14,346 nt of DNA, taken from NCBI GenBank assembly GCA_007116425.1, contig SKIL01000127.1:1-14346 (forward strand), written 5' to 3'. The stretch is from Bacteriovoracaceae bacterium. Lineage in GTDB: Bacteria > Bdellovibrionota > Bacteriovoracia > Bacteriovoracales > Bacteriovoracaceae. The notes beneath the pieces are model-generated. The model searched no databases, was not told where the DNA came from, and saw only the letters and a program-made list of their open reading frames with translations. Below, piece by piece: positions 7,256 through 14,346 of this stretch. A program made the position numbers and the translations under genes. Each line of letters opens with the position of its first letter. Position 1 is the stretch's first letter.

Positions 7256-7259
7256 AAGG
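7256..7259 (+). promoter_or_regulatory. Ribosome-binding site deciding the amn start
   Basis: AAGG is 1 nt from the first ATG (7261) but 7 nt from the ATG at 7267, so translation probably begins at 7267. Confidence 0.5.
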
Positions 7260-7266
7260 TATGACA

Positions 7267-8325
7267 ATGGCCGTCAAAAAAAAGACGAAGGCGCGTTCTT
7301 CAAAGAAAAAAACGACCAAAAAAACTTCTCCGCTTAAGTCAACTAAGAAGAAATCAAAGCAATGGCGATCTGAAAAAATCAATTTGGCCGAGCGTTCAAG
7401 AAAACTTGAAACTGAAGGGCCGGATGTTGGTGGAGACTCAAGCTTAGATCAAATAATTCCTGGTGTTGTAAGTTCAGAAAATCCTGATAGTTTGACTCCC
7501 GTTGAATACAAAAAAATGCTATTGCGATCGCGAAGAATTCATTGGAATGCAGATAAGAAAAAAATTGCAGTAGATATGCTCGAGCGCTATACAGGGCATA
7601 ATTTGGAAGACTTTCAGTCGCAGATTATTTTAACGAACTTTCATTACTATACACAACGTTTTAATACACTGTTGGAAGATCACAAGTATACTCAGGGTTC
7701 AGCATTTAAGGCATCCACTTCTAAAAAAGCTCAGGTCACAATTATCGAGTTTGGGGTTGGATCTGCCATGGCCGCATTGATTGGAGAATTACTTGCAGTC
7801 GTAAAACCTAAGGCCGTTTTATTTTTAGGTTTAGCGGGTTCAGTGCACCCTTCTCTAAAAGTTGGGGACTTTGTTTTACCTATTGCTTCGATTCGTGCAG
7901 AAGGAGTTTCGCAACACTTTCTTCCAACTCAAGTTCCAGCACTTCCCACCTTTAAAGTTCAAAAATTTGTTTCTCAAATTCTAGTTGAGCACGGACACGA
8001 GTATCGAACTGGTACCATTCATTCAACCGACTTGCGCTTTTGGGAGTTTGACGATCGATTTAAACAAAACCTTGTTGAAGAGCGAGTACTTGCTGTTGAA
8101 ATGGAAACCGCCGCACTATTTACCTCTTGTTTTGTCAGCAAAGTAAATATTGGTGCTCTTTTACTTATTTCTGATTGCCCTATGAAAGAGGGCGGGATTA
8201 AAACAAAAAAATCCGCGAAGCAGGTTTTCAAAAAATACACGGACATTCACATCGAGATTGGAATTGAGGCCATGGCCGATATCGCTGAAAGAGGTGAGAA
8301 AATTAGACACTATACTTGGGATTAA
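7267..8325 (+). CDS. amn: AMP nucleosidase (purine phosphorylase fold) with a lysine-rich N-terminal extension
   Basis: It is predicted to hydrolyse AMP to adenine and ribose 5-phosphate (EC 3.2.2.4). The catalytic part (about residue 95 onward) has the order seen in short AMP nucleosidases of the Bacteroidetes type: ERYTGHNLEDF, ILTNFHYYTQRF, FGVGSAMAALI, KPKAVLFLGLAGS, VGDFVLPIASIRAEG, VEMETAALF (nucleoside-binding Glu pair) and LLISDCPM, with the catalytic-type Asp near 303. Ahead of this is a 90-residue extension. Its first 32 residues are almost all Lys, Ser, Thr and Arg (starting MAVKKKTKARSSKKKTTKKT). It looks disordered and could bind nucleic acid or another polyanion. Length is 352 against roughly 260 for the short family. 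Other phosphorylase-fold enzymes (MTA/SAH nucleosidase, PNP) fit less well because the LTNF and KPKAVLFLG blocks are specific. It is first in the operon with mreB, 32 nt upstream. Confidence 0.87.
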   Translation: MAVKKKTKARSSKKKTTKKTSPLKSTKKKSKQWRSEKINLAERSRKLETEGPDVGGDSSLDQIIPGVVSSENPDSLTPVEYKKMLLRSRRIHWNADKKKIAVDMLERYTGHNLEDFQSQIILTNFHYYTQRFNTLLEDHKYTQGSAFKASTSKKAQVTIIEFGVGSAMAALIGELLAVVKPKAVLFLGLAGSVHPSLKVGDFVLPIASIRAEGVSQHFLPTQVPALPTFKVQKFVSQILVEHGHEYRTGTIHSTDLRFWEFDDRFKQNLVEERVLAVEMETAALFTSCFVSKVNIGALLLISDCPMKEGGIKTKKSAKQVFKKYTDIHIEIGIEAMADIAERGEKIRHYTWD

Positions 8326-8357
8326 TTTCATTATTTATATAAAAAGGATTCTTAAAC

Positions 8358-9395
8358 ATGTTTAAAAAAATGCTAGATTGGTTTTCAAATGACCTGGCCA
8401 TCGATTTGGGGACGGCCAATTGTCTTGTTTATGCTAAGGACAGAGGGATAATTGTAAATGAACCTTCTGTTGTAGCTGTTCACCAGGGAGTTAAAGGGGC
8501 CAACAAAGTTCTCGCCGTTGGAAAAGAAGCAAAAGAAATGCTCGGGAGAACACCTGGTTCAATTAAGGCCATCCGCCCAATGAAAGACGGTGTGATTGCA
8601 GACTTTGAAGTTACTCAGGCGATGTTGCGATATTTTATTCATAAGTCAGCGGCGGGCTCAAAGCTTATAAAGCCACGGATTATTATCTGTATCCCATTTG
8701 GTATTACTCAAGTTGAAAAGCGTGCCGTCAAAGAGAGTGCTGAACAAGCTGGAGCTCGAGAAGTTTACTTGATTGAAGAGCCTATGGCCGCAGCAATTGG
8801 AGCAGGTCTGCCGATTACAGAACCATCCGGAAATATGATTGTTGATATCGGAGGAGGAACAACAGAAGTTGCAGTGATTTCCCTTGGTGGAATTGTTTAC
8901 TCAAAGTCTGTAAGAGTTGCCGGTGATAAATTTGACGATGCCATTGCTTCATATATTAAAAAGAAGTACTCCCTTTTGATTGGAGAGCGAACGGCCGAAG
9001 CGATTAAAATGTCTATTGGTAATGCTTATCCATTTGATGATGAAGTTAAAACATATGAAGTAAAGGGGCGAGATTTAATTGCTGGTGCTCCAAAAATTAT
9101 TGAAGTTACATCTGATGAGATTAGAGATGCACTTTCTGATCCTGTTGCGGAGGTCGTTGAGGCCATAAAGGTGTCACTTGAAAAGACTCCACCAGAGTTG
9201 GCCGCAGATATTGTTGATAATGGGATTATCCTCGCTGGAGGAGGTTCTTTATTAGCGAATCTCGATATATTAATTAAAGAAAAAACTGGGCTGCCGGTGT
9301 CTTTATCGGAAGATCCATTGACTTGTGTGGTTCGAGGTTGTGGAAAGGCCTTAGAGTCAATCACTCTATTGAGACAAGTTACAACACTTTCTTAA
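8358..9395 (+). CDS. mreB: Rod-shape actin homologue MreB
   Basis: MreB forms membrane-bound filaments that position the cell-elongation machinery. The protein is full length (345 residues). It starts with an amphipathic membrane-binding helix, MFKKMLDWFS. The actin-type nucleotide motifs are all present: DLGTAN (16-21), IEEPMAAAIGAG (139-150), DIGGGTTEVAV (163-173) and LAGGGSLL near 295. AAAAGGAT lies before the ATG with suitable spacing. Unlike most bacteria, mreC and mreD do not follow; a PilZ gene does, 23 nt downstream. Members of Bdellovibrionota can carry two MreB paralogues with different roles in the predatory cycle; whether this one is the sole copy cannot be told here. Confidence 0.97.
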   Translation: MFKKMLDWFSNDLAIDLGTANCLVYAKDRGIIVNEPSVVAVHQGVKGANKVLAVGKEAKEMLGRTPGSIKAIRPMKDGVIADFEVTQAMLRYFIHKSAAGSKLIKPRIIICIPFGITQVEKRAVKESAEQAGAREVYLIEEPMAAAIGAGLPITEPSGNMIVDIGGGTTEVAVISLGGIVYSKSVRVAGDKFDDAIASYIKKKYSLLIGERTAEAIKMSIGNAYPFDDEVKTYEVKGRDLIAGAPKIIEVTSDEIRDALSDPVAEVVEAIKVSLEKTPPELAADIVDNGIILAGGGSLLANLDILIKEKTGLPVSLSEDPLTCVVRGCGKALESITLLRQVTTLS

Positions 9396-9418
9396 GTTTT
9401 AAATAAGGAGAAGGGAAT

Positions 9419-10276
9419 ATGGAAGGCCCTAACTCGAACTTTGTTGAATTAAAATGGGATGAAATTTCAGACTCACTCGCGGACCTTGTGTCTGCTGGTG
9501 GTGCTGTAAAGATATGGGCCAAGGGTGAAGTTCCAGATTTATGTACTGTTACAAATAGCCATAGTGAAGATACAGATCAGCAGCTAAGACTTAAGAATTC
9601 GCATATATCAGAGGAATGGCTTGAAAAAGATTTCTATATTCAATTTGACCTTCAGTCGGTTGAATACTTTTCTAAAGGTAAAGTGGTTGAAATCCTAGAG
9701 GATAATGAATTTTGGTTTGAAATGAACCCTCATGTCTTTAGAGTTGAAAAAAGAGAAAACCCTAGAGTTCAAACATATCCCAACTTCCAAGTTTATGCAT
9801 ACTTTAAAGTTTCTCAAGACTCTGCGGGAGACAATCTCGTATTTATTAATAAACATATTGAAGAAAATCATAAGATTTTTAAGAAGTTTAAAAAGCTAAC
9901 AGAAAAAGAAATATTAGAAGTTCAAGACTCAACAGATGTTGATAAAAGTAATAATGAAATATTAGGTTTTAGAGTTCTAGATTTAAGTGCTAATGGAATT
10001 TCATTTCTCACGAATAAAAAAGAAAGTGAGTACTTTGTCGATAATCAGTCCTACGAAATAACTCTTTCCTTTGAGGGTGATGTCTATCATCTCTCAAATG
10101 CCAAACTAGTGTATAATGTGGATTATGTTAATCCTAGGGCCGGGAATGTGGCCATGTATAAAATTGGCCTAAGTTTTGATCGCGATAAAAATTTTGCTAA
10201 GAGGGTTGATGAGCTCGAGGCCCGTCAAAATGATGGAGGCCAAGTACTTAAGGACTTTGAGAATTTTGCAGAATAA
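9419..10276 (+). CDS. PilZ-domain protein, predicted c-di-GMP receptor
   Basis: The 285-residue soluble protein has a beta-rich N-terminal domain (about 1-105) like YcgR-N. A C-terminal PilZ domain follows. The two c-di-GMP motifs are intact: RxxxR at 112-116 (R-E-N-P-R) and D/NxSxxG at 188-193 (DLSANG). Between them lies about 70 residues, including a charged, helix-like insert (about 143-180) rich in Lys and Glu, where a compact PilZ has about 25-30. AAGGAG lies 8 nt before the ATG. The position directly after mreB suggests that c-di-GMP may influence shape or wall growth (inference). The next gene starts inside its 3' end, so translational coupling is likely. A flagellar-brake role like YcgR is the alternative. 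Confidence 0.82.
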   Translation: MEGPNSNFVELKWDEISDSLADLVSAGGAVKIWAKGEVPDLCTVTNSHSEDTDQQLRLKNSHISEEWLEKDFYIQFDLQSVEYFSKGKVVEILEDNEFWFEMNPHVFRVEKRENPRVQTYPNFQVYAYFKVSQDSAGDNLVFINKHIEENHKIFKKFKKLTEKEILEVQDSTDVDKSNNEILGFRVLDLSANGISFLTNKKESEYFVDNQSYEITLSFEGDVYHLSNAKLVYNVDYVNPRAGNVAMYKIGLSFDRDKNFAKRVDELEARQNDGGQVLKDFENFAE

Positions 10277-11057
10277 ATTAATTCTTAAGGTATTCACCCT
10301 ATGTGTTATTTCATTTCTAGTCTCTAGTTGTAGCTTTTTGCGCAACTTTCCCTCTTCTAGTAGTTCTAGAAGTACAACTGTTTCCTATTCAAAAAAGAGT
10401 TTTTCTTTTGTAGATCAAGCTGGTGAATTTTATTTGCAAAATGAATCTGGTCTTCAAAAAAACGAAAATAGAGTTGTGACCAGACGTCAATTATTACCTG
10501 AAAGCAGGGATGCTTCTAAACCACTTGAAAGATCAATTGTTATATCCAATCCCGGCCGCCTCGGAGATATTAGAATTCTTAGACCTTACCATTCTCAATA
10601 TAGCGTTTGGTTTGATGGTGAAAGATACTTTACAGAGATGGTGTTAGACACTGAAAGACAAGGTCTTAAAATTAACATGAGAAGCCCAGAGCCAGAATGG
10701 CAAGGAAGCCGCTTCGAGAAATTTCCTGATGGTAATGGGGTGTATTGTTTTTATAGCCAAGTTATTGAGTGTGCTGTTGCCACGGGCTTTATCGATAAGG
10801 CAATTTCAGTCCAAGACGGTAGGATGGCCTTCCATATTATTTGGGAGGGGTATCCTTATATTCAAGAGCAGTACCCAGGCATACCAAAGCAAGTTTTTAC
10901 GTCTGCAACTTTAGACTATGATGGTTTGAGTAATCAGGGCAAGCATCGTTTTGTATTAGGCTTTGCTGGTCAAAGTATCTTTTTTCATCTTGATGATGAC
11001 CGTACCGTTGATCGCATTTTTTGGGTCGCTCAAGGTCTCTCAATTACGCCAATTTAA
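10230..11057 (+). CDS. Uncharacterised lipoprotein
   Basis: The family is not recognised. The N terminus has a hydrophobic segment (LILKVFTLCVISFLVSSC) ending in lipobox VSSC, followed by a Ser-rich linker (SSSSSRSTT) and a globular domain of about 215 residues. That domain is rich in Tyr, Phe, Trp, Gly and Asp and has no motif I know. Ser at +2 suggests the outer membrane. The start is uncertain. ATG 10230 has GAGG 9 nt upstream and gives 275 residues with a long basic n-region. TTG 10266, preceded by AAGGA at 11 nt, would give a more typical 22-residue signal. Either way it overlaps the end of the PilZ gene by up to 47 nt. The stop is 2 nt before the permease ATG. Binding or envelope-assembly roles are possible, but nothing in the sequence decides. 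Confidence 0.75.
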   Translation: MMEAKYLRTLRILQNKLILKVFTLCVISFLVSSCSFLRNFPSSSSSRSTTVSYSKKSFSFVDQAGEFYLQNESGLQKNENRVVTRRQLLPESRDASKPLERSIVISNPGRLGDIRILRPYHSQYSVWFDGERYFTEMVLDTERQGLKINMRSPEPEWQGSRFEKFPDGNGVYCFYSQVIECAVATGFIDKAISVQDGRMAFHIIWEGYPYIQEQYPGIPKQVFTSATLDYDGLSNQGKHRFVLGFAGQSIFFHLDDDRTVDRIFWVAQGLSITPI

Positions 11058-11059
11058 TT

Positions 11060-11980
11060 ATGGAATTATTGATTAGAAAAATTATTTACTTTATTTTTAC
11101 GCTTTTTATGGCAACGGCGGCGATCTTCTTTGTTGTCAGGCTTTCTCCTGGAGATCCGGTAGAGAGAATTCTGGGACCAGACGCTACTGATATTGAAATA
11201 GAGTCTTATCGATCTCAACTAGGTCTTGATCAATCTGCCTTTCATCAGTTTATAGATTATTTAACAGGTCTGGTGACGGGGAATATGGGAGAGTCACTAT
11301 TTAGCAACGAAGAAGTTGTAAGTCTGATGGCACAACATATGCCACCAACTATTTTTTTGGCCTTAACCTCTGTATTTTTAGCAATGGTTATTGGATCTTG
11401 TGTAGGGGTTTGGGCGGCAACACACAAGTCTGGATGGAGTGATAATATTATTAGAATTGTCACGCTTGTAAGTTTAGCGTTCCCGATTTTTTCTCTTGCT
11501 CCAATTCTTGTATTGATTTTTGCGATAAGATTACAATGGTTTCCAGTTTCAGAGTGGGAAAGTGCGGCCCATACAGTCTTGCCTATAATGACCCTAGTTA
11601 TCCCATTGAGCTCCATTATTGCCAGAGTCGCCCGAAACAAATTTCTTGAAGAGTGTAATGCTCCATGGGTTACAGTTTTGTATGCAAAAGGTTTAAATGA
11701 TTTTTCAGTGTGGTTAAGTATTACTAAGGTCTGCCTGCCTACCATCTTAAATGTAGTTGCCATTCAACTTTCAGTTGTTTTGGCCGGAACAATGATTACA
11801 GAAACTATTTTTGATATACCTGGTGTTGGTACTCTGCTTTTTGACTCAATTCAAAATCGTGATTATCCGGTTGTTCAGGCCGCGATTATATATTCTACCG
11901 CCATTTATATGCTGATCTATTTTATCGTAGATTATATCAATGAAGTACTTGATCCAAGAATTAGTACGGGAGGACAGTGA
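11060..11980 (+). CDS. Oligopeptide/dipeptide-type ABC transporter permease (OppB/DppB family)
   Basis: This is an inner-membrane subunit of 306 residues with about six membrane segments. The N-terminal helix (ELLIRKIIYFIFTLFMATAA) precedes the family FVVRLSPGDPVERILG block, which carries the GDP signature of OppB/DppB. The EAA-like loop before the last helices reads with VLYAKGLNDFSVW and is followed by TETIFDIPGVGTLLFDSI and RDYPVVQ, all typical of OppB. An upstream TTG-initiated extension exists but overlaps the lipoprotein gene; the ATG at 11060 begins exactly where family members do. It is predicted to form a channel with the OppC-type protein encoded next. No OppA-type binding protein and no OppD/F ATPase lie nearby, so those must be supplied elsewhere. 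Substrate class (peptides, perhaps muropeptides) is inference from neighbours. Confidence 0.9.
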   Translation: MELLIRKIIYFIFTLFMATAAIFFVVRLSPGDPVERILGPDATDIEIESYRSQLGLDQSAFHQFIDYLTGLVTGNMGESLFSNEEVVSLMAQHMPPTIFLALTSVFLAMVIGSCVGVWAATHKSGWSDNIIRIVTLVSLAFPIFSLAPILVLIFAIRLQWFPVSEWESAAHTVLPIMTLVIPLSSIIARVARNKFLEECNAPWVTVLYAKGLNDFSVWLSITKVCLPTILNVVAIQLSVVLAGTMITETIFDIPGVGTLLFDSIQNRDYPVVQAAIIYSTAIYMLIYFIVDYINEVLDPRISTGGQ

Positions 11981-12831
11981 TGTTTTCTTGGTCTAATTTT
12001 AACAAAGAAGTCAAAATAGGATTTTCTATACTCGGATTGTATCTTATCTGGGCAATTGGGTGGTTGTTCTACTCGCTAGTACTTAAAGGAAGCTTCGGAA
12101 GACCGTATTTACCACAAACCGATATTAGACGTGAGCTTTTCAGACCTTTTCAAGATGGATTAGTTTTAGGCACTGACATTTACGGTCGCTCACTTTTAGA
12201 AGTTATCTCATCAGGTCTGATCTATTCATTGGGCGTGGCTTTTACTGTAAGTCTTAGTTGTTTGGCCATTGGGGTTTCAGTTGGATATCTCACCGCTCGT
12301 AAGTCTGGTTTTATAAGAAGTTTTTTAGATACTTTGACTAATCTCATCTTTGTGTTTCCCAGCATACTGATTGCTATTATGATTATGTCTGTTTTGGGGC
12401 AGTCATTTTGGGGGCTGGTTTTTGCTCTAGTTGTTACAGGGTGGCCAGCGTATGCTAGAATAGCTAGGGGAGAAGCTTTAAGAGTTTTGGGGCTTTCCTA
12501 TGTTGAAAGTGCAAAGGCCGTGGGTATGGGAGAGATGCGGCTCTTCTTAAAAGTTGTCATTCCTGCGATTATGCCTGTGATGCTCATTCATCTTGTTTTA
12601 GGTTTAGGTGGTGTGATTATTTCAGAAGCAGCATTAGGGTTTCTTGGACTTGGTGGAAGTGAGTATTCGTGGGGCGCTCTACTTTCAACAGCAAAATCAG
12701 TTTTGCTGGAAGCTCCTCACTTGGTCGTGAGCATTAGTTTTACGATGGCCGGCCTTATTATCGGTTTAAATTTGTGTGGTGATGGTTTAAGGGACTATTT
12801 TGATCCACACAGTAGAAAAAGGAAAGGATAG
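11980..12831 (+). CDS. Oligopeptide/dipeptide-type ABC transporter permease (OppC/DppC family)
   Basis: This is the partner permease of 283 residues. It has an N-terminal membrane helix followed by the family LGTDIYGRSLLEVISSG block, several membrane segments, the EAA-type loop YVESAKAVGMGEMRLFLKVV and the terminal EAALGFLGLGGSEYSWGALL, typical of OppC/DppC. The ATG overlaps the stop of the OppB-type gene by one base (TGATG), and GGGAGG (11968-11973) lies 6 nt upstream, so the two are translationally coupled. An in-frame GTG one codon earlier (11977) is too close to the ribosome site. It ends 3 nt before nagZ. Together the pair can form the membrane channel of a peptide importer lacking its ATPases here. 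Confidence 0.9.
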   Translation: MFSWSNFNKEVKIGFSILGLYLIWAIGWLFYSLVLKGSFGRPYLPQTDIRRELFRPFQDGLVLGTDIYGRSLLEVISSGLIYSLGVAFTVSLSCLAIGVSVGYLTARKSGFIRSFLDTLTNLIFVFPSILIAIMIMSVLGQSFWGLVFALVVTGWPAYARIARGEALRVLGLSYVESAKAVGMGEMRLFLKVVIPAIMPVMLIHLVLGLGGVIISEAALGFLGLGGSEYSWGALLSTAKSVLLEAPHLVVSISFTMAGLIIGLNLCGDGLRDYFDPHSRKRKG

Positions 12832-12834
12832 TTA

Positions 12835-13914
12835 GTGAACCCACAGTTAGGGCAGTTAATTATTACGGGAATTGAAGGAAAGTCTTTGAATAAAGATGAG
12901 TCACACTTCATTCAAAAAAATAAGATTGGTGGAATTATTTTATTTGAGCGAAATTACGAGTCGCCGGCGCAGTTAGCTGAGCTTGTTAATAATATACAGA
13001 AGCTAAGAGATGAATATCCTTTATTTATTTGTGTTGATCAAGAAGGTGGTAGAGTTCAAAGATTCGGACATCCTTTTTATCAGCTCCCGCCTGCTAAAGA
13101 ACTAGCAGTATTAAACTCACCAAAAAGAGTCTTTTCAGCTTTTGATTACCTTGCAAAGCAATTGAGCGCTTGTGGTGTGAATGTAAATTTAGCACCAGTT
13201 TGTGATGTGCTGACAAATGATAAAAACTCGGTAATTGGTGACAGGGCATTCTCTAATAATGTTGCAGGTTCAAGTAAAATGGTTTCATCTGTTATTCGAG
13301 GTTTAAAAACAAATAATGTCTTGTCATGCGCGAAGCATTTTCCAGGACATGGTGATACATCTAAAGATTCACACTTTGACCTCCCAATAGTAAAAACATC
13401 ACTTGAGCAATTAAGAGAAAGAGAGTTTTCTCCATTTGTGAAAGCTATAAAATCAAAAGTAGATTTTATTATGATGGCACACTTGATTGTAGATGCTATC
13501 GATGACAAGCTTCCTTGCTCACTAAGTAAAAAGGCCTACGACCTCCTTCGTAGTGAACTCAAATACTCGCGTTTAATTATTACTGATGATATGCAAATGA
13601 AGGCCATTTCTGACCGTTGGAGTTGTGAAGAAGCGGCTTTTATGGCGATTGAAGCCGGTGCTGACATGATTGAATATCGAGATCTTGAATTTGCCTCAAA
13701 AGCTTTGAGTGCATTAAAAGACGCAAAAAAGACAAAACTACTCCAGAATAAACTGATAGAAGACCGCTACGGCCGAATAATGAGGGCCAAGCAAGAAAAC
13801 TTTAAAGAGTATTCGCCCATTTATATTCCAGATATTGAATCTTCATTTTCTGATAAAGAGGCCGGAGACTTTTTTAACTCACTTCGTGAAGAGATTGACC
13901 ATAAAGCTCTGTGA
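12835..13914 (+). CDS. nagZ: Beta-N-acetylhexosaminidase NagZ
   Basis: This glycoside hydrolase family 3 enzyme removes GlcNAc from GlcNAc-anhydroMurNAc muropeptides during peptidoglycan recycling in the cytoplasm. It has 359 residues and no signal peptide. Visible motifs are DQEGGRVQR (68-76), DRAF (136-139), KHFPGHGDT (167-175) with the DSH containing the mobile acid/base-region His (178-180), and TDDMQM with the nucleophile-type Asp251. The start codon is GTG at 12835, with AAAGGA 6 nt upstream. No ATG near this position fits. The family is usually about 340 residues, and a short acidic tail follows the barrel. It lies 3 nt after the permease pair, suggesting that imported muropeptides are processed by this enzyme. 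Confidence 0.95.
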   Translation: MNPQLGQLIITGIEGKSLNKDESHFIQKNKIGGIILFERNYESPAQLAELVNNIQKLRDEYPLFICVDQEGGRVQRFGHPFYQLPPAKELAVLNSPKRVFSAFDYLAKQLSACGVNVNLAPVCDVLTNDKNSVIGDRAFSNNVAGSSKMVSSVIRGLKTNNVLSCAKHFPGHGDTSKDSHFDLPIVKTSLEQLREREFSPFVKAIKSKVDFIMMAHLIVDAIDDKLPCSLSKKAYDLLRSELKYSRLIITDDMQMKAISDRWSCEEAAFMAIEAGADMIEYRDLEFASKALSALKDAKKTKLLQNKLIEDRYGRIMRAKQENFKEYSPIYIPDIESSFSDKEAGDFFNSLREEIDHKAL

Positions 13915-14033
13915 TAAGGATAATTTTTCCCCGACGCCTTAATCTAATAACTATTTGATATTCTTTAATTAGGTGCAATTTATTATGACTGTAAGTTTTT
14001 CTGAACTGAGGTCTAAAATAAGGACTAATTACG

Positions 14034-14346
14034 ATGCTTGGATTTGCAGCTGTTGCATTTATGGGTGTAGCGGTTTTCATTATTACAATGACGATCTTTC
14101 AAGATGAAGGATCTTATCAAGCTCAGGAAAAGCTTGAAGATGCAGATCCTAGTAAGAAGGATGCTGGCGAGCAAGGCATAGTTTTAAAGTACTCTCGACC
14201 ATTTTTCAAACGCTACATTTCACCGATTGTAAGCGGAATGAAAAATAAGAAATGGATAAAGGAAAAGTATAAGAGAAAAATTGCATCTGCTGGACTCTCA
14301 GACTATCTTACGCCAGAAGACTTTTATTCATTCAAATTATTTTTAA
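14034..14346 (+). CDS. Tad pilus / type II secretion inner-membrane protein (TadB/TadC, GspF-like), 3'-truncated
   Basis: The frame is open from ATG 14034 to the end of the window (104 codons). It has an N-terminal membrane helix (MLGFAAVAFMGVAVFIITMT), a charged stretch, then KRYISPIVSGMKNKKWIKEKYKRKIASAGL and YLTPEDFYSFKLFL. The last two resemble the juxtamembrane region before the first type II secretion F domain of TadB/TadC proteins. Those proteins form the inner-membrane platform of Tad (Flp) pili. AAGGA lies 9 nt before the ATG. The catalytic or domain core is outside the window, so TadB and TadC cannot be separated. It is 119 nt after nagZ and may begin a new transcription unit. Confidence 0.72.
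   Translation, partial: MLGFAAVAFMGVAVFIITMTIFQDEGSYQAQEKLEDADPSKKDAGEQGIVLKYSRPFFKRYISPIVSGMKNKKWIKEKYKRKIASAGLSDYLTPEDFYSFKLFL

Noticed and set aside
9026..9364. Open frame on the minus strand opposite mreB
   Set aside because: It is antisense to a conserved coding region, with no start signal and low-complexity Ser/Thr content.
11257..11763. Long open frame (168 codons) on the minus strand opposite the OppB-like permease
   Set aside because: It lies wholly inside a clear family gene, has no ribosome-binding site and its translation resembles no protein. It is a shadow.
13955..13986. Promoter for the Tad-like gene (TTGATA ... TATTAT)
   Set aside because: The spacer is 20 nt, too long for a normal sigma-70 promoter, and shifting the -10 loses the match.
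13985..14107. Open frame starting MTVSFSELRSK just before the Tad-like gene
   Set aside because: It runs out of frame through the 5' part of the Tad-like gene, lacks a ribosome-binding site and ends in low-complexity Cys/Tyr sequence.
1..14346. CRISPR array, tRNA or rRNA genes, insertion sequence or att sites
   Set aside because: No spaced direct repeats, cloverleaf-like sequence or transposase-like protein was seen. All long frames belong to ordinary housekeeping or envelope families.

Overview
The window reads as ordinary chromosomal DNA from a low-GC Gram-negative bacterium with outer-membrane lipoproteins, an MreB cytoskeleton and c-di-GMP signalling. The gene content, the low-GC coding style and the many lipoprotein and wall genes fit Bdellovibrionota of the Bacteriovorax/Halobacteriovorax type. 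That placement is inferred from protein flavour, not from a marker gene. No rRNA, tRNA, CRISPR array, insertion sequence or prophage was seen.

Region 1 (1-3604) is a heat-shock chaperone cluster: the 3' part of grpE, complete dnaK, a strong intrinsic-terminator-like hairpin, then dnaJ. Region 2 (3605-6803) holds an outer-membrane lipoprotein with TPR-like repeats and a periplasmic-binding fold (LpoA/penicillin-binding-protein-activator type). It faces a convergent membrane-anchored family 2 glycosyltransferase, and the two stop codons overlap in one CTAG. The lipoprotein gene carries a run of 12 T.

Region 3 (6804-7266) is the largest non-coding-looking stretch. It contains an unlisted 36-codon gene on the minus strand with a textbook GGAGG ribosome-binding site. 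The product is a very basic peptide resembling the bS22 / mS38 (Cox24, AURKAIP1) ribosomal-protein motif. A predicted promoter lies upstream of it and an inverted repeat downstream.

Region 4 (7267-13914) is a tight run of seven plus-strand genes, with gaps from 32 nt down to overlaps, and is probably one operon. The order is AMP nucleosidase with a lysine-rich N-terminal tail, mreB, a PilZ protein with both c-di-GMP motifs, an unknown lipoprotein, two oligopeptide-type ABC permeases without ATPase or binding protein, and nagZ. The set suggests a link between cell shape, second-messenger control and peptidoglycan fragment uptake and recycling (inference). Region 5 (13915-14346) begins a Tad/type II secretion inner-membrane protein that runs off the window.

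Two window-wide signals stand out. GGCC is strongly over-represented (about 77 sites by hand count), and several genes have start codons better placed slightly downstream of the first available start. No clearly novel system is proven here; the best candidates for follow-up are the 36-aa basic protein, the amn-mreB-pilZ-oppBC-nagZ operon and the poly-T tract.
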